Positions 37,679 to 51,042 of a stretch of DNA of 64,000 nucleotides are shown here, in pieces; position 1 is the stretch's first letter, and each line of letters begins with the position of its first letter. The DNA comes from Syngnathus acus (taxonomy: Eukaryota > Chordata > Actinopteri > Syngnathiformes > Syngnathidae). The DNA is taken from the NCBI RefSeq assembly GCF_901709675.1, contig NC_051096.1:2137001-2201000 (forward strand), in the 5' to 3' direction. A program made the position numbers and the translations under genes. The notes under the pieces are model-generated. The model worked only from the letters and a program-made list of their open reading frames with translations, searched no databases and was not told where the DNA came from.

Positions 37679-39377
37679 ATGACAGAAGACAGAATCACGC
37701 CGGGGCAGGACGAGTGTGCTTACAGCAGCTGTTACTGGTAAAAAGAGTCAGTCGCGTTATTGCCTGACATTTCATCAAGACCAGGGAGTCAAATGTTTAC
37801 TTTCTGTGTATTGCTCGTCCACATTTGATTGAGTGCGATCGATCACCATTTATGAACCTTCCCCCTGAGCCATAGACAGATGGCTAGTCTAAGTTTATAT
37901 TTTAGCCTGACTCGAGACTAAAATATTAAATTAATTAAATATTCAATACAAAAATAATCAAGTTGTATAAACGGTGGCTAAATGTTGAATTACTAAATTT
38001 CAGCTCAATGTTCGTGTAGTTTTGATTTTGATTATATCTGGACGTCTAAATCAAAACTAAAGTTGAAACTCTCTGGACGAATGAGTTAAATTAACTGAAT
38101 AATGTATATTGACCAAAAACTATAACCACAAAACCAGATCAGTGTTAAATAAAATATCAGCTTGCACAAATGGCGATCGGGGACAGTAGCCTAAATCTTA
38201 AATAAAATGCATGGACGAAATCGTACTATCAGAGGATGAATTTCTTAATAACGCCTTCGCGCTAGGAGGCAGCAACGCTCTTAAATGTAAGGTACTGATG
38301 GAGGATATCAACTTTCAAAAATATTTTATACCCGCACCCACGTTCTTGCAACACAAATAACCCCAACATTTTAGCTCACCTCCCTCTTCTATTTGCAAAC
38401 TTAGTTGACTACCAGACATGTTCTTTTACCCGTCAATCAATGTTTCCTTTCCTTTTCTATCATTACCGTTGTGCCTTTGCAGTGAAGAAAACGTGTGGAA
38501 TCTTTGCGAGTTGGTCCGTCGGGAGAGAAGTGCGCCTCTCCAAGAACTTTTTGTGGTGTTCATCTCTAACGACAACAGAACGGTGAGATCGCAGTCGTCT
38601 TATGTGGGCGGCCGACGCGCTCCCAAAAGCGGGACGTGAACACGTTCTGGATGATGGATTTTCCTAAAACGTGCTGCTTTTGCCGCCAGGTCCCGTTGTG
38701 GAAACAGAAGTCGGCGTGCGGAGAGCAGCCCGTCATTTGGGTAGGACGGCGCCGGGCGACACGCTAGCTCGACGCGATCGTTCCACGCGAGTCAAGTGTG
38801 ACGTCTGTGTAGGATTATCACGTGGTTCTACTTCACGTACGGGCCGGGTTCGAGGCCACCGTTTACGACCTGGACTCCGTCCTGCCATTCCCCTGCGATC
38901 TGAAGCTTTACGCCGCCCGCGCCCTGCGTACTGACGGGAGCCTTCGGCCCGAGTACCACAGGTAGTTGCCCGAGCCGCTGAAATGAGCCTTGGAAAGTCG
39001 AGGTAGGAAGGAAGAAGGAACGATCCTTGACCTCACTTAATGTCATGCAGGAAGTTGCGTGTGGTCCCCGCTGACTGCTTCCTGTTGAACTTTGCCTCGG
39101 ACCGGTCGCACATGAAGAACACTGATGGGTCCTGGAAGATGCCCCCGCCGCCATACACCCCAATCTCCACTGCAGGTCAAAGTTCATGTGTAGAAGACGG
39201 GCATTGAGCTAACACCCTCCATGACCTCTGTTGTAATCTTTTTCTTATGCAGACTCTCACATGAACCTGGAAGACTTTATCTGCATGGATCCCACCCGTG
39301 GATGGGGCGACATTTTTACTTTGGACCACTTTCTGCGGCACTACGTTAAAGACTTGCCATTGACATCGTTGTCATAG
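37679..39377 (+). CDS. ntaq1: Protein N-terminal glutamine amidohydrolase (NTAQ1/WDYHV1)
   Basis: This enzyme deamidates N-terminal glutamine to glutamate, the first step of a branch of the Arg/N-degron pathway. Six exons: 37679-37737, 38483-38582, 38690-38740, 38813-38961, 39051-39175, 39253-39377. The product shows the catalytic triad context: YSSCYCEENVW (nucleophilic cysteine), the name-giving WDYHVVLL (catalytic His), and YDLDSVLPFPC (Asp). LNFASDRSHMKN and GWGDIFTLDHF follow and are family hallmarks. Length of about 200 residues is typical. The start codon matches the family N-terminus in position. A polyadenylation signal AATAAA is at 39510. Confidence 0.95.
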
Positions 39378-39997
39378 TGTGTGAGTGTGCGTGAGTGTGC
39401 GTGTGTGTGATGCCATTGCGAAATGTGTTTAACATATTTACCACAGTAAAATACGATTTGACATTTTTCACGTGGGACTCTGAATGAGAGATTGTTTCTC
39501 AATAAGCACAATAAACAGCAGTCTGGTTGAATCTCATCTGAACAACAACAAAAAATGTGAGCAGAGTAGTAAATATACAGAGGTGCGCTGCTGTCACACC
39601 AGAAAAACACATGATCAATTTCATGATTGAATCTAATAATGCATTTGGCAAAACAAGACAATTCCTGATCTGGTTCAGGTGATCTGCAGAGGATGATGAC
39701 GATGTTGCACCTCCCCATCCTTTTTTTAAATAATTTATTTAACATTAGCATTATTATACTATAGTGCAAGTAATTTTGCTTGATGAGACATGAAAAGGAT
39801 TGCACCAGTGACCTACTTTGCTTTTTTCACGTTTTAACGTGATAGCTTGCAATTGTTTTTAAACCATATTTTTTTGGCTTCCTTTTTTACACACGCACGC
39901 ACACACGGTGTCGGAACACAAAACAGGTGAGCGTACCCCTTTACCATCAGCGACCCCCTATTTTTTAGGATTTCGTTTTCCTGCCGTCACCGTGTTG

Positions 39998-40005
39998 TGA
40001 CGTCA
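39998..40005. promoter_or_regulatory. Consensus CRE (TGACGTCA) upstream of lrp12
   Basis: A perfect palindromic cAMP-response element lies about 580 bp before the lrp12 ATG, in a GC-rich stretch likely to hold the promoter/5' UTR. Function is inferred. Confidence 0.35.
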
Positions 40006-40584
40006 CGAAGAAGGCGTGGCCTGGTTGTCGTCAAACAAACAAACAGCAGCTGCTGCTCGAGACGCGAAGAAAAAAGAAACACAAATTTGCATCTGCGGGT
40101 TTCTGTCATCGTCGAACGCCTCGAGATGGTAGCAACGGATACTCGTCGCGTTCCGGCAAACTGGTCCGGTCCCGTTGGGCCTCCGCGTAGGCGCTGACGA
40201 GCTCGGCCGGTTGGTCGCTTAGCTGCGTTAGCATGCGGTGCTAATCGGCCTCGGTGAGCTAGCTTTGTGTTCCAATCTCGCCGGCATCCCGGCAGGCGGG
40301 TGTAGCATGAGCTTCTCGCCCGCCCACTTGCTCATTCGTCCCAGGCTGCACAACGCCAAATTTTGCATTTGTAGACAAAACAATCGGCACTGTGCAGGCT
40401 TTTGATCTCCGAGGACATCGTTTGAGAGAAATGATGGAGCATCCTGCTTTGTCGGGCTTGCAATAGCGAGAGAGAGCCCGCCCGCGATCCCAGTCTCTTT
40501 GTGAATTCTTGATCTTAGCTTAGCCAGCATCTCTGTCGATTCCTGCTAAGCTAACTGCACATTCGTGACCTTGGACTCGTCGTC

Positions 40585-43500
40585 ATGGACGCCATCGTCT
40601 GGGGTGTCTTCTTGCTCTTCTTAACAGGTTAGTTGACGTCAACTCAACGCGCCGTCCTTGTTTTGAAATCTGAATGTGCCCTTTGCATTGTTCATGTTGG
40701 ATGCGGTTAACATCAGCTCGTGTCGCCCTGGCAACGATTGCTAAATGAACTCATTTTGCCTGCACGATGGCGTTAAAGTCTGTTTTTGCAGGATGCCACG
40801 CCGCTTCTCAGAGGAACGATAACGTTCTGGTGTCGGGCATTTCCAACGGTGAGCACCAAACACGGCGGGGGCGTGCGTGGGATCTGGCCGGTCATGACTC
40901 TGTGGCCTTTTCAGCGTGCGGCGAGTCGTCGGAGCTCCTCCGAGCATCCAGCGGGGTCATCGCCAGTCCCGGTTGGCCATTCCAGTACCCGACCCGCCTC
41001 AACTGTAGCTGGAACATCAGAGGCCGACCCGGTGACAGGGTCACCATCAGGTACGGTGCCTCGGCAGCCGCTTCGCTCCTCGCTGTGCCTCACTGCACCT
41101 TTTTGGTCCCTCCTCTGCAGCTTCCAGGACTTCGACCTGCAGGGATCACATCGCTGCTCGTCGGACTGGATGTCCATCAGCAGCTACAAGAACCTAGACG
41201 GTCTGCGCGTATGTGGCTCCTCGCTGCCACCTCCGTACATCTCCTCGCAGGACCACGTCTGGATCCATTTCCGCTCTGACGACGCTCTTTCGGGAAAAGG
41301 CTTCCGGCTGTCCTACGTCACAGGTGAGGTGAAGAGGGTTTTGCAAAAGTAGAAAGACTATTACTGTGTTTAATTTATTTATTTATATCTATCTATCTTG
41401 CGTCTCTACTACATGAGAGCGCCACTATGCACGATGCCCTCTGGTGTGTGTGCGTCATCCCATAGCAAAACAAAAAATTTTTTTTTTTTTATGCTTGCTT
41501 TGGTGACAGGTAAGCCGGATGTTTCCAGCTGCGACGTGGACCAGTTCCACTGCTCGAACGGGAAATGCATCCCCGACTGGTGGCGTTGTAACTCTATGGA
41601 TGAGTGTGGCGACAATTCGGACGAGGATCTGTGCGTGGACTCACCGTTCTCCTTCCAGCCGTGCAGCCTGGACCAGTTCCCGTGCTTGTCCCGCTACACG
41701 CGAATCTACACCTGCTTGCCTCACAGCCTCCGTTGCGACGGCAGCATCGACTGCCAGGTGGGGTCCGTCTCGACTTGACTTTGACTCCCCTCTAACCTCT
41801 GCCGCCTCTTTCAGGACCTGGGCGATGAGATCGACTGCCAAGTGCCCACCTGCGGGGAATGGTTACGCAACTTCTACGGCTCCTTTAGCTCTCCCAACTA
41901 TCCTGACTTCTACCCTCCGGGGAGCAACTGTACCTGGCTGATTGACACTGGAGACCACAGGAAGGTACGGCGGGACAAAAGCGAGCGGACCTCCCTTCTG
42001 CTCGCCGCCAGAGCCGCTCTGAAGGCTACCGTTCGTTTCTCCCTCCGGCAGGTCATCCTGCGCTTTACCGACTTTAAGCTGGACGGCACCGGTTATGGCG
42101 ACTACGTCAAGGTGTACGACGGTTTGGAGGAGAACCCTCGGCGCCTTCTCAGGGTTCTGACGGCCTTCGACTCGAGGGCGCCGGTGGCCGTGGTGTCGTC
42201 CTCCGGGCAGCTGCGTGTCCATTTCTACGCCGACAAGATCAACGCCGCCAGGGGCTTCAATGTCACCTACCAGGTTGTCCTGACTGGGTGCGATCCGAGC
42301 CAGCTCGGCTGCTGCTGCTCGGCCGCGGCTCTACGCCTCTATTTGGGTTTCGCAGGTGGACGGCTTCTGCTTGCCCTGGGAGGTTCCCTGCGGGGGCAAC
42401 TGGGGATGCTACACGGCGCCACAGCGCTGCGACGGCTATTGGCACTGCCCCAACGGCCGCGACGAGCTTAACTGCTCCGCCTGTCAGGAGGACGAGTTCC
42501 CCTGCTCCCGGAACGGAGCCTGTTACCCGAGATCTGACCGTTGCAACTACCAGAACCGCTGCCCCAACGGGTCTGATGAAAAGAACTGCTTATTCTGTCA
42601 GCCTGGAAACTTCCACTGCAAGGTATTCTACCCGGCGTGCGCAAGCATCTGTCTCTGCCGCGCAAACCTGCAAAGTTGCGCTGTCATGTGTGCACAGAAC
42701 AACCGTTGCGTGTTTGAGTCGTGGGTGTGCGACGCCCAGGATGACTGCGGCGACGGCAGCGATGAGGAAAGTTGTCCCGTGGTGGTTCCAACCAGGGTGA
42801 TCGCGGCTGCCGTGATCGGCAGCCTGGTCTGCGGCCTGCTGCTGGTCATTGCGCTGGGCTGCACGTGCAAACTCTACTCGCTGCGCGTTTCTGAACGCAG
42901 GTGAGCTCCATGGACGACGTCTTTTGCGGCCAGTTTTTGACGCACGCCACGCTCACCCTGCAGGTCCTTCGAGACGCAGTTGTCCAGAGTGGAGGCAGAA
43001 CTACTGAGGAGGGAAGCCCCGCCCTCCTACGGTCAGCTGATTGCTCAGGGTTTGATTCCGCCTGTGGAGGATTTCCCCGTTTGCTCTGGGAGTCAGGTAA
43101 ACACCCACAGAACGAATGTGACTCCCAGGCAGGACGTTTGCTCACGTGGCGTCAGACGTTGTCTTTGCGGTCGGGGATACCGTGTTGTCACGCCATCGTG
43201 ACTGACTTTGCCTTTTCTGGCTCTTCGTCCTCAGGCATCAGTTCTGGAGAACCTGCGTCTGGCCGTGCGCTCTCAGCTGGGCTTCACCTCGCTTCGGCTC
43301 CCTTCCGCCAGCAGTCGCTGCCGCCGAGGCCTGTGGCGCAGCCTCTTCAACTTCTCCCGGTCTCGCCAGTCGGGATCTCTGGCTCTGGTCTCTGCCGACG
43401 TCGAGGACAGCGGCGCTACCGCGAGTTCCGCATCGGACCCGCCGTCCCCGGATTCGGACGACACGGACACAGAAAGCGAGAGGGTGAGGGAGCGCGGTGT

Positions 43501-44161
43501 CGGGGCGGCGGGCGGTCCTGTCGCCCCCCTGCCCCACAAGAGCGCGCCCGCCACTTCAGTGGGGGCCACCGTTTCGTCGACGGCTTCTGTGACCCCCGCC
43601 AACCCGCCAGCCGGCATTTGCCGAGTCCAAAATGCTCCCGGCCAGGCCACGGTCGCTGTGGAAACAGCCGATTCAGACGCGGAAAGTCACGGTGACTCAT
43701 CCCGGCTCCGAGCCCCACCCGCCTCTACCCTGCACCGTCTGACCCAAAATCTGCACCGCCTGGCCAGGAACATTATGACTTCAAGTCGCGTCCAGCAGAA
43801 CCAGACCTGGGGCAATCACAGTCCGCTACGCCAGCTCGATACAGGAAGGGGGGCGGAGTCAACTGAGCAGCAGCAGAGCGCAGACGAAGATGACGTGGAG
43901 CTTTTGATCCCGGAGTCGGACTCGTCGTCGTTTGGCGACGTCCGCCAGCCGCTCCTGGACCCACAGCCTTCGCGTCCGTCGCGCCCGTCGCGCTCCTCTT
44001 CCACGGCAGCTCAGAAGGCGCGACATCAGGATGCGAGCGGTCCGCGGGACGGACCCTGCGACTACTGCGGGAAAGTTCACACCGCTCAGATCCCGGACAG
44101 GTGTCTGGAGGTGGGAGGCAAGATGGAGAGCAGCGACGACGAGCTGCTTCAGCTATGCTAA
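40585..44161 (+). CDS. lrp12: Low-density lipoprotein receptor-related protein 12
   Basis: LRP12 is a type I membrane receptor of the LDLR superfamily, with two CUB domains and five LDLR class A repeats. Eleven exons: 40585-40627, 40792-40848, 40915-41050, 41121-41323, 41510-41757, 41815-41964, 42052-42273, 42356-42622, 42698-42900, 42964-43096, 43235-44161. Order: signal peptide (MDAIVWGVFLLFLTG), CUB1 (CGESSELLRA to GFRLSYV), LDLa pair (DQFHCSNGKCIPDWWRC), CUB2 (FKLDGTGYGDYVKVYDGLEE), three LDLa (last CVFESWVCDAQDDCGDGSDE), transmembrane helix (VIAAAVIGSLVCGLLLVIAL), and a cytoplasmic tail with SRVEAELLRREAPPSYGQLI. The tail is long, with PPSY-type motifs, and ends SDDELLQLC. Near-identity of the membrane-proximal blocks to mammalian LRP12 makes the assignment firm. 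It converges with the RIM gene, 740 bp apart. Confidence 0.96.
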
Positions 44162-44901
44162 CGGGCTTGAAGGCTAACCTGCTGCCTAAACCGGCTAAAG
44201 GGACCATTGTGAGAGTGGCGGCGGCTCCACGCTCTGTCACTAACCTCGCCGTGCTCACATCGCCAGCACCGGTGACTGAGAATGACATTGCCGACCCGCT
44301 GTGTCCCGGGCCTCGTGTTGATTGCCCCCCCCCACCACCACCCACCCACCTCCGATCAGCTGACCTGTCATTCATTCTGTCCTTCATTCTCCAAGGACGT
44401 TCAGAGCAAGAAACACACCTTTGCATCTTGATGCTGAATCCAATCAATGCGTTGGTGTGGAAAAATTGCTTTCATCTCCCCAAATCGTGAAGCGGTGTCA
44501 ACTTTTGCAGATATTATTTCCATAGAAAAAGGTCCTCGATGTCATGGGTATTTTTTTTTTGTCTTCTCGGTTTTGGTACCTTGGCTATTTATTGTTAGCG
44601 TTCTTCTAATTGTGGTGTTCTCTGACCTGCATGATTACTTGACGTTTTTTCCCTTTGGTTTTTCAAACTGACTTATTAAATTTTGAAATGCCGCCTTTTT
44701 TGGATACATGTGTTCATTGTGAAAGATTAGGTTGAGAAGAAAAGAGCCACCAGACTTGAGAATATTCACAAGCTTTATGGAAGATAAACTGAAAGCAGTG
44801 TCCTTGCTCTGGCCGTTTTATGACTTGCTAGCCTTTAGCTCGCGCTAATCCAGGCCGCAGCCGACGAGGCGCTTTGCACACGTCCCCTTTTTTGGTTTGC
44901 T
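44162..44901. other. Intergenic: lrp12 3' UTR region facing rims2 3' end
   Basis: This holds the lrp12 3' untranslated sequence, including an ATTAAA signal at about 44676, and the head-on end of the minus-strand RIM gene. No ORF of interest is seen. Confidence 0.55.
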
Positions 44902-47900
44902 TTACGGCGCGCTGCTGCTCTCCGTCTCCTTATTCGTCAGCGGTGCCAAAGCGGGGTCCACCAGGGAAATGGCGGGAAACAGTTTAAACCAGCCAATCAC
45001 CATGATGGACAGGTCCAAGTCATCCAGTAGAACTTGAGCAGCGCCCATGAAGGATTTATGGTCCATCTTGCCATAATCACCCCACACGATGATCTGAGCA
45101 TTTGGGTAACGGCGTGGTGCACAGGTCAGTCCCGCGACAAACGTTGCAGCCCACGTCTCTGCCTTACCTGCAGAACTTTGCCTTCTGGATTCTCTTCAAA
45201 CTGCAGCTGTTGTTGATAAAGAGGATCCAGCGTTTTTCGGGCCAGACGAGTTCTTCGTTTCAACAGACATTTGCCGTTGTCCATCAGGTAGACCTTCACA
45301 TACGCAGCTGAGCCGCAGAGCAGCTTGTCACGATTGCAGCCACGGAGCTCACGAGAACCTTATCGTGGGCTCAACTGCACTTGCTCGTAATTTGCGCTCT
45401 AATACGAAACTTTCCCTAAAACTTGGGAAAATGCCAAGAACCTTCTCGGAGGAACCTGGGTGTTCTCTGGAGAACTTACCTGGTGTGTTTTTGTTTCCTT
45501 GTTTACCCACAAGCCCCCTGGCCCGGATCACCTCCACATCGAGGCGCTCCTTCCTGTAGACCATGCCGATCTGGATGTCTCCTGAGCGGCACAATGGCAT
45601 CCATTCGATATGAACCCAATTTGTTTTCCAACTTTTATGATGATTGGTCAGTACCCATGGGAGGCGTGGCCAACGTCTGCCTGCCAGCCAGCTGGGCAGG
45701 ACCCAAGCCATCGAGGAAGCCAGTGAAGTGTTTGTCTGAGGCCAGCTTGACTCCCGGAAAGATCAACCTGAAAGGCAAATGACAAGATGAGAGTAATCTG
45801 TACACGATGCTGTAACCAGAATGACTCGTACGCGCCGGGCTTGGGGTCCTCTGCGTCTGGATCACGGCTGGGCTGGCGGGTGAAACGAGCCTTAAACTCC
45901 ACAGCCAGTCCGGTTTCCACGCTTCTTTGAACGGGAAGCCTCACCGCTTTCTTCTTCTTCTCTTCCTCTGAAGAGAAAAGTGTGCTTAGGCTTCAAAAGT
46001 CTGACTTTTGCTTGATTCCATTTTTGATTCTCGGGGCTGCACAATATCGTGGGAAAAGAATCGATTTCGCCATATGGCCATATCGCATGCGATAAGTTTC
46101 AGTTGCAATTGGATACTATATTTGACACTTTAGTCTGCATACCTGTCCAATAGTGGAACATTATCTCATGGAATTACAATAAATCAGATAAGAATATATT
46201 AAGTTTGTTTATTTTGTGGCATGAAAAAAAAAGGAAATCATTAAGTTAGATCATAAAAATTTCTTTATGCACCTGTTCACGTTAATGATTGCAATAATAT
46301 AAATACCATAACATCCATATGGCATCTCGCATGTTTTGTTTCCCGACATGGTGCACCCCAGTGGGAGGTCGAACGGGACTCACCCTCCGGATTGAGTTGC
46401 GAGGCGCTTTGGCTCTTTTTTCCCAGTCCCACCATGCCCATCACCCGAGCGCCCAAACTAGATCGCCGCTTCTTGTCATCATCATCATCGTCGTTACGGC
46501 TCAGGGAACAAATGTCGCCGCCCGCATTGGCGGGCTTAGCGGCTGGTGCAGCGGCCGACCTGTCGGAGGTTGGACGACATGTCAAAATGAGAGGTTGCCG
46601 GTACAAACTCAGTTAAAGGCTGAACGTATGACATTGACATACAATTATGCACTCTATTTACCATCTTAATCGAATTGGATTTTTCTTATCTGACTTTGAC
46701 GTTTTTTTTGGAGGGGGTGCATGCAAATTGGTTCGAATTTGACTGACGATGACAGTTTACCTGATGTCCCAAAATAGAGGTGATGAACTGTAACTTTTCA
46801 ATGACAGGAGCGCACAAAAATAACAATGACAGAATCACGATGACAGTTTGTGTCGATTTGGAATAACGACAAACTGATAATGTCGATGACCTGTCCGCTG
46901 GTGAATGCAAATTTACCGACAAACCCATCTCTGCATTCGAGCATGAACTTTTCGTTTGAAATGATAGGTCAGGATCTCGAAAGACTAAAGGAGACGCTGT
47001 GCTGTCACTTACTTGGTTGACTCTGGCTCCTCCTCTCCTTCCTCCATGGAATCCTTGGTCTGCAGGGTGGGTTTTTCTGCCGATCCCATCCCGGAGTCCT
47101 CAGAAGGAACGTCCAGACCCTCCGAACCGTCCACCTGGCTGCATCCACCAATAAGAGGAGAGTTTGAATAGGTCCACTGGACACGGCGGCTGCTACAGTC
47201 ATCACGACAGCGTGGTCACCTAATGCTTTGAAGGTTGTCGAGGATGGCGGACTCGGTCGACAAGTCGCTCAAGTTGCTGAGAGATGACTTCAACGACAGG
47301 CTGTCCCGTGTCTACGCACCGACGACGCCAAAGGTCAATCAGGTCCTGCGCCAGTCGTGCCATTTGCAATGCGGTCTCACCTTGTCTGGATCCTTCATCT
47401 CACCTGCAGTCGCCAGGAGGGAGAATACGGAAACGCCACTCAGGTGAGCTGCTATGACATCACACTCTAAATGCTAAAGATGCTCATGTACCATTTGCTG
47501 CTTTCGTCCTCTGGTCCTCCCATGTGACCTCTGGGCCAAAAGTTACAACGTTAGATGGCGGGCTTAATTGGCAAGGTCACATGGTGCCGTTTTGACCAAT
47601 CACTGACCTTTCCTGCTGCTTCCAGGCGTGGCAGAGCGTCTCTCCGGCTCTGATACATTATCAATCATTGCGCACGCACCTGGCGTCTGAGGGGGTGGAG
47701 CTGGAGAGCAGCTCGCTGCTGGGGGAGCTGGAGAGCAGCTCGCTGCTGGGGGAGCTGGAGGAGCTTGATGACACGGGGTGGGCGCCGGGCGAGGGTCTTG
47801 AGTCGTTGTCAAGTGTGGGGGATCATCTTGCTGAGTCGTCGTTACAAGAGGGGGAGAGGCTTGCTGGCAAGTGGAGGGTGCAGAAGTTGTGCTCAGCGGG

Positions 47901-50900
47901 GGCGGGGCTTGTTGAGGCGTTGACGAGCCTGCAAAACTAGGTGGATGGGATTCGACAGGGGTCGGAGGAGGAGCTGGCTTTTGTGGCGCAGTAGCGGAGG
48001 ATGATGCCTCAACGGCGCAAGTCGGGTGATGCGATTGTAGCGGTCCGCTAGGAGGCGGAGCTTGTATTCGAATGAGCGGTGGGCATTGATGGCTGTCACT
48101 GGGAGGAGCTTGTCTGTGCAATTGGACGGGGGAGCGAGGAGTTGGCCAAGCACCAGCTCCAGTTGCTGCTCCTTTAGCAGCTGTGGTCAAAACTGATGGA
48201 TTGCAGGATGAGAGAAGAACAAAGACTGGACAAACAGAAGAATCAGAAAGCAATGTGATGTCCATCTGTTGGTCTTACGTGTGTCCGGCGCATGTTTGGG
48301 CGGGACTGCGGGCAACTGGCGTCCTCGGCGGCCGCAATCGGGGCTTCCGCAAGGACTCATCTGGAGCGACCCATCGACCCTGTCGGAAGAGCAACGGCCA
48401 CCATTCGTCGTCAACCCCGTCAACGGCTTTGTCAGGACTGACTTATTTACCTCAGCAGCTCCTCGTCAAAGAGTTCTCCTTCCCAATGTAAGTCTGGGAT
48501 AAAGTTCTGGCTGAATAGCAGAAGGAGAGCTCAGGGTGGTTGAACCTCAACGCCACCCCCCCAAAACCTCTCCGGGCTCACCTTAAGTCCTCAGCGCTCC
48601 CGTTTGCCTTATAATTGGGCCAGGAACTGTTGCACAATCCTCCAGAGTGACTACACACAAACATCAGAAGCTACTTGTTTGTACAGCACGTGAGCATTTT
48701 GTGGGGAGTTTGCCGTACCAGTCGGGAAAATCAAGAGAGATGGCTCCGGACCGCCTCCTCCTCAATGACCCCCTGCACACACGGACGACGTTAACCCAGC
48801 CGCCGAACAACAGTTTCCACTCATCTCTTACTTATCCAGGCTCCCGCGGCGTCCGACGTCCGAATGAGCTCGAGTGATCTTGGAGGATCGTAGTAGATGG
48901 ACGGCGTCGTTGCGATACAGCGGATAAAGAGGGGCTGCGCTGCAGGCCAAGCGGTGAATTAAAGAGACAAATCGGGCATGAGCTGGAGGCAGCGGAAGAT
49001 TACCTGTGGATTGGAGATGAGCACCTGACCGGGTTTGGGTCACAGCGCAAGGCGGGAGGGGCCAGCGGCGGCGGTGGCCCGCGTTCGGTGTAGAGGTGCC
49101 GGCCGCCCTGCCGGGTGTCTGTGGATGAAGAAGTAAGATGCCGTGAGATGCACGGGGATGTGTCGCCGATGCGGGCGGGGAATTGAAGTTTACCTAATAC
49201 GCCGTCCTCGTAGTCATAATCGGAAAAGTCTCCGTCGCTGAACCTATGAAAACCTGCAGAAAAAAAAGCGGGAAAACCTTTCATGGACTTCCTCCACTGG
49301 TTCGCTGTTTTGCTCTCGGCGTACTCACTATGCAACCTCCCGGGCGACAGTCGTCTCCTCTGGAGGTAGGGAGAAGTGTTGACTCGTGGCAGGGAGGCAA
49401 AACTACTCCTGTGAAGTTTGAACCAGTGAGGCTGATCGTCCAATACGGTGCTTTTCTCCAGCCCGATCACAACCTGGACAAGCACAACACCGACAAGGGC
49501 TGCACATGTGCTCCTCCAGTCATTGGGGAAGCGTCTCAAAGGTGCTCACCTCTCCAAGGAACTGACTCCCTTCCTCAGCGACTCCAGCCTGATCCCACAC
49601 GGTCAACTCCAGCGCACGCTCTCGCAAGTCCCGTTCGTGGACCGGACAGTACGCCAAAGTCTGATTCCACCGAGGTTCTGCCAGTTTTTTCACCGTCTTT
49701 GTCCTCCGCTTACTCTGAGCACTGGTGAGGAAACCAAGTCGCATCCACCACCTTGGAATTACTCCTTTGACCTTCTCACCTTCTGTCGGGAAGTAAGTAG
49801 ATTTCAACGTAAAGGTTCCGAGGTCGCCCGTCGACCCGGACGGGAAGTTCTTTAGCTCCCAGGACGGTGACCATTAACTGATGGCCAAGTTTATCGTACC
49901 ACAGCTTCACCTGCAAGGAAAAGCCAGAAGAAGCCGAGTATTCATAAAACGTCAACATTCAAGTGAACGAGGGGGAGCGAACGTTTGTTTTTCCCAAAAT
50001 CCCGTGTCTTAAGTTAAGTCCGAAGCACTTCAAACTCTTGGTAGTGAAGGAAATGCGTGCGTTCGAGATAGTCCATGCTATAGATGTCTCACTCACCTGA
50101 AGTCTGGGAAGCAAAACACGCTTGCTCGCCGTCTGAAACAACAATGGCAAATCTCGTTTCGGTTGATAGGAACACGGCGTGGCATCTTGCATCGAGACCT
50201 GAGCTTGCATGGCGTTTGGACTTATGGGAGACTCAAAGGAACCTGTTTCGAAAAGATAATCTTAGAACCTCTCGATCAAACTTCACAGTCGCTCAACAAC
50301 TCACCGGAGACGGGCTGGCGATGGGCGGAGTCTGCCGCTCTGCTTGACATCACAATCAGGGGACAGTCGTTAGTTCGGCGGTTACTCGTTCCTACTCCGG
50401 ACCACGTGAGCTCACCTGATTGGTCGCGATACCAACAGCTCCACTCGCGGCTCCGATTGGGACTCCAGGATGATGTTGTAAACTTCGTCGAAGGTAGCTC
50501 CTTGTAGAAGGTGACCGTTCCACTCCAGCACTTGATCACCTAAAGGAGCACGCCCCGTTACCGGAAACCCGTAACGGGAGGCCCCAATAACAATCTTGGC
50601 ATGCTGTAAGGCTGCATCACCTGGTCGCAGTTGTCCCACAATGTCCGCCAGACTCCCTTGTTTCACTTTAGTGATGAACGCGCCCAGGTGACCGGAATCC
50701 GTCACTTTACCGCCAACCACCTGCAAAGATCAGAGAATCTCAGCCGAACACGTTTGAACGGATGGATGCGAGGACATGGCGATCAAGTGAAGAACAAGCC
50801 TTGAGCCCGAGCAGCGCGCTGGCGTCTGCATGAATGGATCCGTCCTTGGTGGTCTTGTTCAGCAAAATACGGCCAATGAGACACTCGCCGTCTGTGGATG

Positions 50901-51042
50901 GTTGCCATGACACCTGTTGCTGAAGGGTGAGAGCGGGCGGGATGAATTTGCGCTCGCCGGGCCGCAGCAAACATCGAAGGGGCGGTACTCGGCTTACCGT
51001 GGCGATGGCTTCGCCGTCATGCCACCAACGGCCTTGGTCCAT
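44902..51042 (-). CDS. rims2: RIM-family active-zone protein (probably rims2), PDZ-C2A-C2B part
   Basis: RIM proteins organise calcium channels and vesicle priming at presynaptic active zones. Minus-strand exons encode, in order: MDQGRWWHDGEAIA (51042-50998), SWQPSTDGECLIGRILLNK (50919-about 50802), PDZ (VVGGKVTDSGHLGAFITKVK 50720-50621, DQVLEWNGHLLQGATFDEVY 50539-50416), C2A (VKLWYDKLGHQLMVTVLGAK, SKRRTKTVKKLAEPRWNQT), a linker (FSDGDFSDYDYEDG, AHSDVGRRGSLDK, GRRGRQLPAVPPK), and a long proline-rich exon (48190-47681). Then follow SNLSDLSTESAILDNLQSI, RRSSLGARVMGMVGLGKKSQ, QRSVETGLAVEFKARFTRQP, and C2B (GDIQIGMVYRKERLDVEVIR to VIVWGDYGKMDHKSFMGAAQ), ending DPALAPL...SSSAP with TAA at 44902. 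The rims2 choice over rims1 rests on linkage to lrp12. The N-terminal Rab-binding zinc finger was not found. Confidence 0.88.
47681..48190 (-). CDS. Proline-rich exon of the RIM gene with tandem repeat
   Basis: A 510-bp exon with acceptor (ATCCATCAG) and donor (CCAG/GTGCGT), open throughout in the minus strand and rich in P, S, T, Q and H (for example PQKPAPPPTPVESHP). A 27-bp unit is repeated twice near 47697-47755 (encoding APPAASCSP twice). In mammalian RIMs this region is a variable, alternatively spliced linker. This size and composition are not ones I recognise. Confidence 0.6.

Noticed and set aside
47235-47447. Plus-strand ORF starting MSRMADSVDKSLKLLRDDFN
   Set aside because: It lies opposite the RIM exon reading SNLSDLSTESAILDNLQSI; the minus strand is the coding one.
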